Source: Clostridia bacterium | Lineage (GTDB): Bacteria; Bacillota; Clostridia; UBA1381 | Assembly (NCBI GenBank): GCA_900751885.1 | Contig: CAADTH010000004.1 | Span: 62,001-126,000, forward strand | Direction: 5' to 3' | DNA: 64,000 bases | Shown: in pieces, positions 1 through 6,844 of the stretch | Numbering within the stretch: the stretch's first letter is position 1 | Layout of the letters: every line of letters begins with the position of its first letter | The notes under the pieces: model-generated | Databases searched by the model: none | What the model was told of the DNA's origin: nothing | What the model saw: only the letters and a program-made list of their open reading frames with translations | Position numbers and translations under genes: made by a program

Positions 1-629
1 CCCATCATTGGTCCGCCATTGATGACTGCCTTGTCTTTCAAATCCGCGTATCCAGCCATGGAAAGCACTTCACTGATTTTCATTCCAACCGGCGCCTTGA
101 TTGTCATATCCTCCTTGGTATCCCCGCCAATCGTGATATATTTCTCTGTGACCGGCTGGCTCTTTGTGAGCGCCAAATGGATGTTGTAAATAGTTTCCAC
201 ATTGATCACCATGACGCCTACCATGATTGGAATACTGCCTTCCGGAATGATTTTTCCAGTCGTCTCATAGGTAAGGACAACCTCATCTCCCGCCGGATAA
301 ATATCAGGAATCTCTTTTATACGAATCTTCGTTTTAGACAGAGAAGCCACAATTTTTTCGTCCAACAGGTGCATATTCTTGCCCTTGATGCCGATAATCG
401 CCTCGTCTGCTCCAAGGGTATCCACTAAAATCGCAAGTGTATCCACAAGCGCCTGCAAATGTGTATGCAGGATGTGGTGATCTACCATCATCAGCGGTTC
501 ACACTCCGCGGCATTGACCACAATCGTCTGAACCTGGTCACTGAGCTTTCTGTGTGTCGGGAAGCCTGCACCGCCTGCACCGACGATTCCAGCTTCATAT
601 ATCGCCTTTTGAAGTTCCTCTAACTTCAT
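1..629 (-). CDS. pduS: PduS-like cobalamin reductase / RnfC-like electron-transfer flavoprotein, 3' end cut by the window edge
   Basis: Reading the minus strand from ATG at 629 gives 209 residues with no stop before base 1, so only the N-terminal half is present. The start is fixed by GGAGG upstream (GAAGGAGGATAAAAG). Near the N-terminus is the glycine-rich NADH/FMN signature GAGGAGFPTH, followed by VNAAECEPL, both typical of the RnfC/PduS/NqrF family. In propanediol microcompartments PduS reduces cob(II)alamin so that PduO can adenosylate it. It is the last visible gene of the operon, 39 nt after pduN. The C-terminal ferredoxin-like Fe-S cysteines expected in this family lie outside the window and cannot be checked. 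Confidence 0.9.
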   Translation of the reverse strand, partial: MKLEELQKAIYEAGIVGAGGAGFPTHRKLSDQVQTIVVNAAECEPLMMVDHHILHTHLQALVDTLAILVDTLGADEAIIGIKGKNMHLLDEKIVASLSKTKIRIKEIPDIYPAGDEVVLTYETTGKIIPEGSIPIMVGVMVINVETIYNIHLALTKSQPVTEKYITIGGDTKEDMTIKAPVGMKISEVLSMAGYADLKDKAVINGGPMM

Positions 630-667
630 CTTTTATCCTCCTTCACCATTCCCGGGTATTTGCCGGC

Positions 668-928
668 TTAACCTTGTTTTTCATCGACAATACCGACAAT
701 AGACGCATCCACAGGCGCATCCGGGTTATCCAGGGCGAGCCGTGCCGCAGAGCCTGTGGCAACGAGCACCTTTTCCCCAATCCCAGCTCCCACTGCATCT
801 ACCGCAACAAGGAATTTATCTACCAGCTTGTCGTTTTCAATATGCTGTACCAGCATAAATTTCGACCCGACCAGCAAAGGGTCTTTTTGGGTGGATATCA
901 CTGTCCCAAATACTTTACCTAAAATCAT
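668..928 (-). CDS. pduN: Microcompartment vertex protein, EutN/PduN/CcmL family (BMC-P)
   Basis: An 86-residue protein beginning MILGKVFGTVISTQK, the typical first strand of the EutN/CcmL family, with the conserved VDAVGAGIGEKVLV segment and a terminal VGIVD strand. Pentamers of this family cap the vertices of the icosahedral shell. Length is normal for the family. It sits 19 nt downstream of pduL in the same operon. This is the only BMC-P gene visible; the four other shell genes here are all single-domain hexamer type, so any trimer-forming shell gene must lie beyond base 1 or elsewhere. Confidence 0.93.
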   Translation of the reverse strand: MILGKVFGTVISTQKDPLLVGSKFMLVQHIENDKLVDKFLVAVDAVGAGIGEKVLVATGSAARLALDNPDAPVDASIVGIVDEKQG

Positions 929-947
929 ATCTATTTCCTCGTCCCGC

Positions 948-1592
948 TTATCTTTTTTCCAAAATCCTCACACGGTCGCCTGTTTTGATTCCAGCCGCAT
1001 TTGCATCGTCTGTGTCAATGTGCATTTCTGTCGTAAAGCTCTCATGTACCCGCACCTGCACATTGAAATAGCGGGTCGGCTTTTGCGACTCAATTTCTAC
1101 ATCCACGATATCATTGTCCTTGACGCCATACTGCTCGGCGTCCGCCGGTGTCATATGGATATGGCGGTTTGCAATGATGCATCCCTCGTTCAAAAAGATA
1201 CTCCCCTTCGGTCCAACCAATGCCATCGGTGCGCTCCCCTTGATTTGTCCGGATGGACGTACCGGCGGACTGACCTTTAGCTTGAAGGTGTCTGTTCTGG
1301 ATATTTCAATCTGAGACTCTTTTCTGACAGGTCCAAGTACGCGCACACCCTCGATTGTCCGAAGAGACGGACTGACCAGTGTGACGCATTCCTCCGCTGC
1401 GAACTGCCCCCCCATCAGCTCTTTTTTTACTGTGAGCTGATGTCCTTTGCCAAAGAGCTTTTCCAAATCCTCCTGGGAAAGGTGAACATGGCGCGCGGAA
1501 ACTCCAACCTTGATACCATCTGAGTGTTTTTTCTCCTTCAAAAGCGTTACCACACTCTCTGTCACGAGAGTGACAAGCTTCTCTTGATTCAC
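948..1592 (-). CDS. pduL: Phosphate propanoyltransferase PduL with N-terminal encapsulation helix
   Basis: PduL converts propionyl-CoA and phosphate to propionyl phosphate and free CoA, recycling CoA inside the shell. Two zinc-binding motifs are visible, ARHVHL near residue 37 and NRHIHM near residue 147, plus a third histidine in TEMHID, as expected for the PduL fold. The first 20 residues (NQEKLVTLVTESVVTLL) form an amphipathic helix like known encapsulation peptides. An ATG at 1601 directly abuts the AAAGGA ribosome site, so I prefer the GTG at 1592, nine bases away. It lies between the last hexamer gene and pduN. No acetate/propionate kinase is seen nearby. Confidence 0.93.
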   Translation of the reverse strand: MNQEKLVTLVTESVVTLLKEKKHSDGIKVGVSARHVHLSQEDLEKLFGKGHQLTVKKELMGGQFAAEECVTLVSPSLRTIEGVRVLGPVRKESQIEISRTDTFKLKVSPPVRPSGQIKGSAPMALVGPKGSIFLNEGCIIANRHIHMTPADAEQYGVKDNDIVDVEIESQKPTRYFNVQVRVHESFTTEMHIDTDDANAAGIKTGDRVRILEKR

Positions 1593-1743
1593 CGCAATCA
1601 TTCCTTTCTAAAAGGTATGTCTTGCACAAATTCTATGTGAAAAAAGCCGCTTCCGGCATTCACCGTCCCGGCTTTTATCTCTCTTTTATGCAGAAAATCA
1701 CGGGGAATGCCGGTTTTCGGCAATCCCCAAATAGAATCCTATC

Positions 1744-2145
1744 TTATTTCAAGGATGGAAGAATCTTTTCTACATCATTGTGTGGACGTGGGATGACGTG
1801 TACAGATACGAGCTCGCCCAAACGGCTACCTGCTGCGCTTCCTGCCTCTGTTGCAGCCTGAACTGCACCAACATCACCGCGAACCATAACAGTTACCAGA
1901 CCAGAACCGATTCTCTCTGTTCCAATCAATGTTACGTTTGCAGCCTTTACCATTGCGTCTGCCGCCTCGATTGCTGCCACCAAACCTCTTGTCTCTACCA
2001 TTCCTAATGCTTCTACTGCCATTGTATTGACCTCCTTATTTTGATTCATTGTTTTTTTTGTTGTTTCTGTTTTCGCTTTGTTGTCTGCCCCTTGCGGAGC
2101 TTTATCTGAAGCCGCTTCTGCGGCTTGAGAACGTCTTGCTGCCAT
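1744..2145 (-). CDS. BMC-H shell hexamer protein with an N-terminal extension and an internal second start
   Basis: The C-terminal 92 residues, starting at MAVEALGMVETRG, are a canonical PduA/PduJ-like BMC-H domain with pore motif KIGSG-type (here RIGSGLV). The frame continues 41 residues upstream to ATG 2145 as an Ala/Lys/Gln-rich, probably disordered tail. Both starts have strong ribosome sites: GAGGAGG seven bases before 2145, and AAGGAGG eight bases before an internal ATG at 2022. Two isoforms, 133 and 92 residues, are therefore likely, recalling PduB/PduB' in Salmonella, where an internal start makes a short form. Inference: the tail could tether cargo or control assembly. It is the last of four shell hexamer genes in a row. 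Confidence 0.9.
   Translation of the reverse strand: MAARRSQAAEAASDKAPQGADNKAKTETTKKTMNQNKEVNTMAVEALGMVETRGLVAAIEAADAMVKAANVTLIGTERIGSGLVTVMVRGDVGAVQAATEAGSAAGSRLGELVSVHVIPRPHNDVEKILPSLK
2020..2037 (-). promoter_or_regulatory. Internal ribosome site and ATG start for the short BMC-H isoform
   Basis: AAGGAGG lies at 2031-2037 and ATG at 2020-2022 on the minus strand, a near-ideal spacing of eight bases, inside the coding frame of the longer BMC-H gene. The codons overlapping it read Asn-Lys-Glu-Val-Asn-Thr before the internal Met. The downstream protein is an intact BMC-H domain of normal length. Confidence 0.75.
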
Positions 2146-2163
2146 CTTGCTTCCTCCTCATTT

Positions 2164-2436
2164 TTAGAGGTTTAAAAATTTTAAAATCTCTGGGTGCGGT
2201 CTGGCAATAACCTGGCGTGCTTTTAGGTGTCCCAGCTTTTTTGCCGCCTGGCATCCGGCTTCCACTGCGGCTTTGACTGCCGACAGCTCGCCTTTTACTA
2301 CAATCGTGACAAGTCTTCCGCCTAAGCGCCGCTCCGTCGCCACAAATTCCACATCCGCGGCTTTGAGCATTGCATCCAGCGCGTCGATTGCCACAACAAG
2401 CGCCTGCACCTCGATGAGTCCAAGTGAAAAATCCAT
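2164..2436 (-). CDS. BMC-H shell hexamer protein, divergent pore
   Basis: A 90-residue single BMC domain beginning MDFSLGLIEVQALVVAI. It has the family fold elements (VAIDALDAMLKAADVEF, AVKAAVEAG, VIARPHPEI), but the pore loop reads RLGGRLV where its two neighbours read IGSGLV, replacing the pore Ser-Gly by Gly-Arg. In hexamers this would place six arginines at or near the pore. Known BMC-H pores vary in charge and select for small metabolites; the effect here is inference. It lies between two PduA/PduJ-like genes and shares their operon. Confidence 0.9.
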   Translation of the reverse strand: MDFSLGLIEVQALVVAIDALDAMLKAADVEFVATERRLGGRLVTIVVKGELSAVKAAVEAGCQAAKKLGHLKARQVIARPHPEILKFLNL

Positions 2437-2459
2437 GTTACCCTCCTAATTTGTAATTG

Positions 2460-2735
2460 TTAGATAGAAGGTAATATTTTTTCGATGTCTGTATGTGGAC
2501 GCGGGATCACATGCTTTGCAACCAATTCTCCCAAGCGGCTTGCCGCCTCTGCGCCTGCCTCTGTTGCAGCCTTCACAGCACCTACATCACCTCTGACAAT
2601 TACGCTTACCAAACCAGAGCCGATTTTCTCTGTGCCGACCAAAACCACATTTGCCGCCTTGGTCATCGCATCAGCCGCTTCAATCGATGCGGTAAGCCCT
2701 CTTGTCTCAATCATTCCCAATGCTTCCATTGCCAA
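2460..2735 (-). CDS. BMC-H shell hexamer protein, PduA/PduJ/EutM-like
   Basis: A 91-residue canonical BMC-H protein: MAMEALGMIETRGL, the pore motif KIGSGLV and the terminal RPHTDIEKILP segment typical of PduA, PduJ and EutM. It is nearly the same as the BMC domain of the gene ending at 1744, so the two are recent paralogues. It probably forms a main facet hexamer. I leave the symbol blank because PduA and PduJ cannot be told apart from this sequence alone. It is 24 nt downstream of the preceding BMC-H gene. Confidence 0.93.
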   Translation of the reverse strand: MAMEALGMIETRGLTASIEAADAMTKAANVVLVGTEKIGSGLVSVIVRGDVGAVKAATEAGAEAASRLGELVAKHVIPRPHTDIEKILPSI

Positions 2736-2759
2736 ACTCCCTTCGATATGTATACCCCA

Positions 2760-3110
2760 TTATGCGTTATTTTTGATATGTCCTACCTTATCCCTGCCCA
2801 CACTGCAACGAAGCGCCATTTTTTCTGTATCCTCGGTTGGACGTGGGATAATGTGCGTCTGAATGACACCGGAAACACTTTTTGCCGCCTGTGCACCTGC
2901 TTCTACAGCCGCTGTAACCGCAGACACGCTTCCCTGTACCTTCACGCACATGATGAGAGGAACCTCTACAGCATCAGGATTTGCCGGTTTATTCGAATCA
3001 AGCGCAATCACACGTACATCCGCCGCCTTTGCCGCCGCGTCCGCTGCTGTAATCGCTGTCACGAATCCAAACACCTCGATAACCCCTACTGCTTCAATCT
3101 CCTGCGTCAT
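2760..3110 (-). CDS. BMC-H shell protein with enlarged pore loop and C-terminal tail
   Basis: A 116-residue BMC domain protein (MTQEIEAVGVIEVFGFVTAI ... VTAAVEAGAQAAKSVSG ... THIIPRP). Compared with its neighbours the loop that lines the pore is longer, containing SNKPANPDAVEVPL, and about 20 residues follow the domain, ending CSVGRDKVGHIKNNA. The longer loop may narrow or change the pore, which is inference. It is the first shell gene after the enzyme block, three bases after the dehydrogenase stop codon. Its divergence from the other three hexamer proteins suggests a distinct position or function in the shell. Confidence 0.9.
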   Translation of the reverse strand: MTQEIEAVGVIEVFGFVTAITAADAAAKAADVRVIALDSNKPANPDAVEVPLIMCVKVQGSVSAVTAAVEAGAQAAKSVSGVIQTHIIPRPTEDTEKMALRCSVGRDKVGHIKNNA

Positions 3111-3113
3111 TTG

Positions 3114-4334
3114 TTATATCTCCTTGTTGACGTATGCGATTTTGAGTCCCTTCTGCGCAACGTTTGTCTCCATTGCCTCGTTCATTTCATCTAACCCATA
3201 ACGGTGTGTAATCAAATCTGTAAGAGGAATTCCCATCTCACAGCACTGCTTGACGAATGAAATCGTATCTGGATATTCCAGCGCTCCGTAAGTCCAGGAG
3301 CCTACCACTGTAATTTCCTTCTGGCAGATGTCAAAATGCGGATTGATAGAGCACTCTCCATTGTTTACAAAGAAGCCCATTTCGCAAAGTCCGCCGCCTT
3401 TTCTGACATATTTCCATACCTCAGCCGCCGCAGGCGGTGCACCGGTACACTGGAATGCAAAATCTGCACCCAAGCCGTGTGTCACGCTCTTTACATAATC
3501 CACTTTGTCCTCTAATGACTTGTAGTCTTTAAAGTTAATGGTGTGCGACGCGCCAAACCGCTTTGCCATATCAAGACGCATCGGCGTTCCGTCGATTGCG
3601 ATAATGTTACGGTAGCCGCGCGTTTTAAGTACTGCAATTACCATAAGTCCCACAGGTCCACACCCCTGAATCGCGATTGTCGCACCCAGCGGCATCAAGC
3701 CTGTATCTGTCGCACGGCGTACTGCGTGAACCGCAACAGCCGCAAGCTCGACGAGCATTCTCTGATCGAGTGTCATATCAGACACATTGAAGAATGTTAC
3801 GCCCTTTTTGATAATCATGTGAGAGGAAAACCAGCCATTTAGATGACAGTCCTCATTGTCTGGCAATAGCCCCTGAATTCCAGAATTCTCACACAGATTC
3901 GGAAGCTCTGGATGAAGCTTGCACATTGGGCATTCTCCACACACCGCAACCGATGTGACCACCTTATCTCCGATTCTTACAGAGTTCCCTTGTGTGTCCT
4001 CTTTCACATTCTTGCCCATTGCGATGATTTCGCCGGTTCCCTCGTGTCCGAGTACCACCGGAATCAAGCCAAACGGGTCTTTTCTCCATTCATGCACGTC
4101 TGTTCCACAAACGCCGCAGCCCTCTACCTTGACTAGGATATCGTCATCGCCGAGCGGCGGAATCGGATACTCCTGCACCTCAAAGTTGTTGAGCTTTGTC
4201 AGCATCGCAACCTTTGCAGTGTTCGGAACCGGACCTGCGCTTTTGCCGCAATTACAGCCGCCCTTTGTCTCAGAAGTCATCTCCTTCAAGACCGCTTCGA
4301 CCAAAGCCGCAACCTCTTGCTCATTGATTGCCAC
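3114..4334 (-). CDS. Zinc-dependent medium-chain alcohol dehydrogenase with encapsulation peptide and CxC linker
   Basis: A 406-residue MDR-family dehydrogenase (threonine/sorbitol dehydrogenase-like). It has the catalytic-zinc residues C76 (GVCGTD), H97 and E98 (GHEGTG), structural-zinc cysteines near C132, C135, C138 and C148, and the NAD-binding motif GCGPVG near 224. Residues 1-19 form a helix very like the PduP encapsulation peptide (INEQEV..LV..VLKEM against IDEQEI..LV..VLEGM). A linker with C27-N-C29 follows. It occupies the place of the iron-type PduQ of Salmonella; likely roles are propanal to propanol and lactaldehyde to 1,2-propanediol, with NAD recycling inside the shell. The start is GTG with AAGGAG nine to ten bases upstream. 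Confidence 0.92.
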   Translation of the reverse strand: MAINEQEVAALVEAVLKEMTSETKGGCNCGKSAGPVPNTAKVAMLTKLNNFEVQEYPIPPLGDDDILVKVEGCGVCGTDVHEWRKDPFGLIPVVLGHEGTGEIIAMGKNVKEDTQGNSVRIGDKVVTSVAVCGECPMCKLHPELPNLCENSGIQGLLPDNEDCHLNGWFSSHMIIKKGVTFFNVSDMTLDQRMLVELAAVAVHAVRRATDTGLMPLGATIAIQGCGPVGLMVIAVLKTRGYRNIIAIDGTPMRLDMAKRFGASHTINFKDYKSLEDKVDYVKSVTHGLGADFAFQCTGAPPAAAEVWKYVRKGGGLCEMGFFVNNGECSINPHFDICQKEITVVGSWTYGALEYPDTISFVKQCCEMGIPLTDLITHRYGLDEMNEAMETNVAQKGLKIAYVNKEI

Positions 4335-4414
4335 AATACATCACTCCTTGCCTTCTATTATACTATGAACTGTCCTGCTTTGTCCATCCATTTTTGACTG
4401 TAATTTCTGTCTAT

Positions 4415-5866
4415 TTAGATAATATTTAAAGAATCTACCAATACACATCGTCTCTGGCGCGTAAAGCTTCGCGCGGAGGTCAGTCCTTCACCTGTCGGTC
4501 CTGCAATCGTAAAGGTGGTATGCCCTTCGCTGTTAAAGCCGATTCCTGCATAACTCGGCGCATTCTTCACAAAAATTGTCGTGCAGATTGCCTTTGCATA
4601 CTGTGTCATATGGTCGACATTCTTTGAGTGCAAATGCGCACTGTGGCGGTTGCCATGCTCTGCCTTGACCGCCATTTCCACTGCCTCGTCAAAGGTTTCC
4701 ACCCGAACGATTGGCAGAATCGGCATCATCAGCTCTGTCTGCACGAACGCCTGCGAAAACTCTGTCTCACAGATGATACAGCGGATGTCGTCACCGACCT
4801 CTATGCCAATCTGCGCCAAAATTTTCTTCGCATCCCGTCCGACCCAATCCTTATTAATCACGCGTTTCGGCTGATCACCAGGCTTTTTCGGCGGCATTGT
4901 GACGAGCACAACGTCCTCAAGCTGCTTTACCTGCTCGCCTGAAATCAGATAGGCTCCGTTTTTGAGCATATAGTGAATCAGCTCGTCTGCGACATTGCGA
5001 AGCACGAAGCATTCCTTCTCAGCGATACACGGCAGGTTGTTGTCGAAGGTACATCCATCGATGATATCCTTTGCCGCTTTTTTGATGTCCGCGGTATCGT
5101 CCACAATCACCGGCGGATTCCCAGCTCCTGCTCCGATTGCCTTTTTCCCGGACGACAACAGCATCTTTACAACACCCGGACCGCCTGTTGCAACCAGCAT
5201 TCTCACAGAGGGATGGTTGACCATCACATTGGAGGTTTCCATGGTCGGCTGATTGACTGTAACGACGATATTCTCAGGTCCGCCTGCCGCAAGCACTGCG
5301 CGGTTTACCAAATCGACCGCATACTTTGAAACTTCCTTTGCATGCGGATGCGGATTGAACACCACACCATTTCCTGCCGCAAGCATTCCGATGCTGTTAC
5401 AGATTACCGTCTCGCTCGGATTTGTACTCGGCGTAATTGCCCCGATGATACCATACGGCGCCATCTCCACCAAGGTAAGTCCGCGGTCGCCTGAAAGCGC
5501 CCTTGTCTCTAGGTCCTCTGTTCCTGGAGTCTTATCCGCAATCAGATGATGCTTGAGTGTTTTATGGTAGGCATTGCCCATTTTGGTATCTTCCACGCCA
5601 AGCTTGCCCATAATTTCCGCTTCCGCATGGGTGAGCTTTTTGATTTCTGTGATGATATTTTCCCGCTGCTCCTTGTTGTAGTTGCGAAACAGGGTATACG
5701 CCTTATTACAAGCGTCAATTGCTTCCTCCATAGTATCAAATACGCCAAGCTGGCGTTTGTTTGACTTTGGAGAAACCTGGCTGGCAGAAGACGCCTCTGT
5801 CTTTCCTGAATTCATGCCCTCAAGGACACTTTTCACCAGCCGGTTGATTTCCTGTTCATCTATCAT
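4415..5866 (-). CDS. pduP: CoA-acylating propionaldehyde dehydrogenase PduP
   Basis: A 483-residue aldehyde dehydrogenase family protein that oxidises propanal with NAD and CoA to propionyl-CoA. The catalytic cysteine is C280 in NLPCIAEKE, and GGPGVVK and the TPSTNPSET cofactor segment are present. The first 18 residues, MIDEQEINRLVKSVLEGM, match the encapsulation peptides that target PduP into Pdu shells, followed by a Ser/Lys-rich linker to about residue 38. Its ATG directly follows the pduO stop codon, so translation is probably coupled. Product CoA would be recovered by PduL. Confidence 0.96.
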   Translation of the reverse strand: MIDEQEINRLVKSVLEGMNSGKTEASSASQVSPKSNKRQLGVFDTMEEAIDACNKAYTLFRNYNKEQRENIITEIKKLTHAEAEIMGKLGVEDTKMGNAYHKTLKHHLIADKTPGTEDLETRALSGDRGLTLVEMAPYGIIGAITPSTNPSETVICNSIGMLAAGNGVVFNPHPHAKEVSKYAVDLVNRAVLAAGGPENIVVTVNQPTMETSNVMVNHPSVRMLVATGGPGVVKMLLSSGKKAIGAGAGNPPVIVDDTADIKKAAKDIIDGCTFDNNLPCIAEKECFVLRNVADELIHYMLKNGAYLISGEQVKQLEDVVLVTMPPKKPGDQPKRVINKDWVGRDAKKILAQIGIEVGDDIRCIICETEFSQAFVQTELMMPILPIVRVETFDEAVEMAVKAEHGNRHSAHLHSKNVDHMTQYAKAICTTIFVKNAPSYAGIGFNSEGHTTFTIAGPTGEGLTSARSFTRQRRCVLVDSLNII

Positions 5867-6832
5867 TTATCTCATCCTCCCTTCAAGGTATCTTGCGCCA
5901 TATTGTGCGAGATGAATGTCCTCGTCCGCCGTACCGCCGCTGACACCCAATCCGCCAACGATTGTTCCATATATCTTGAGCGGCATTCCGCCGCCTAACA
6001 GCATCAATCGGTTCGATGATGTCGCACTGAGTCCATCCAGTGCGCCGCCTCTGGATTCGGCAAGTGCCGTCTCTGTCGGCATTTTGAGCGACAGTGCCGT
6101 ATATGCTTTATCCTGTGCAATCTGCCGGCTTGCAATATACGCATCATCCATCGCTTGCAGTAGCATAAGATTCGCTCCTGCATCCAGGACTGCAATGACC
6201 ACAGAAAGCTCCATATTCTCCGCTTCCTGCTCCACCGCAAACGCAACTTCCTTTGCAAGCGCCAGTGTCAATCCATTTCCAACCGACGCATTTCCACTCG
6301 GCACGGTCTCCACCACCTTTCCTCCCTGCGTCTCTATGTGGTCCGCATAGCGTGCAAACGCATAGATAAGGTCACACAGTCGGTTTAGATATACCATCGT
6401 CTCCGGACGAAGCCTACGAATCTGGTTGACCTTCACCGCCACGCGCTCCGCACGCCGAATCACTGTCCTGGCGATATCGAGCTGGGCAGATGCTTTTGTC
6501 GCGCCCGGAAGAATGAAGCCGTCAAATTTTCCAGTCGTCTGCTGATACTTGTCAATCATCTCCTCAAGTACCCTTGCACATTCCCTTGTTACCGTGGGTT
6601 TACCGCCGGCAATCTCGCCGCTAATCTCAATCAGCCGCCGCTGCACTGCCTCGATGTCCGAAAGAAGCATCTCATCGTGAAGCCATGGCTTTGCCGCACC
6701 GAGATTTGAGGTGAATTCATCCAATGTCCCCAAAAGCTCAATCTGTGGATCGCATTTGGATACATGGATACTTGCTAATGTGCGCGTGTATCCCTTGTCG
6801 CCAACTCCTGTATATAATTTTTCATTCTCCAT
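5867..6832 (-). CDS. pduO: PduO: ATP:cob(I)alamin adenosyltransferase fused to a HbpS/GlcG-like domain
   Basis: A 321-residue two-domain protein. Residues 1 to about 175 are a PduO-type adenosyltransferase with the ATP-binding TGVGDKGYT motif at 8-16 and the RRAERVAV/RLCDLIYAFARY helices. Residues about 185-321 are a GlcG/HbpS (DUF336) domain (LALAKEVAFAVEQEAENMEL ... KIYGTIVGGLGVSGGTADED), as in full-length Salmonella PduO. It makes adenosylcobalamin for the diol dehydratase. It lies 12 nt after pduG, the position where pduH would be expected in other loci. Confidence 0.95.
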   Translation of the reverse strand: MENEKLYTGVGDKGYTRTLASIHVSKCDPQIELLGTLDEFTSNLGAAKPWLHDEMLLSDIEAVQRRLIEISGEIAGGKPTVTRECARVLEEMIDKYQQTTGKFDGFILPGATKASAQLDIARTVIRRAERVAVKVNQIRRLRPETMVYLNRLCDLIYAFARYADHIETQGGKVVETVPSGNASVGNGLTLALAKEVAFAVEQEAENMELSVVIAVLDAGANLMLLQAMDDAYIASRQIAQDKAYTALSLKMPTETALAESRGGALDGLSATSSNRLMLLGGGMPLKIYGTIVGGLGVSGGTADEDIHLAQYGARYLEGRMR

Positions 6833-6844
6833 CTACGAATCACA

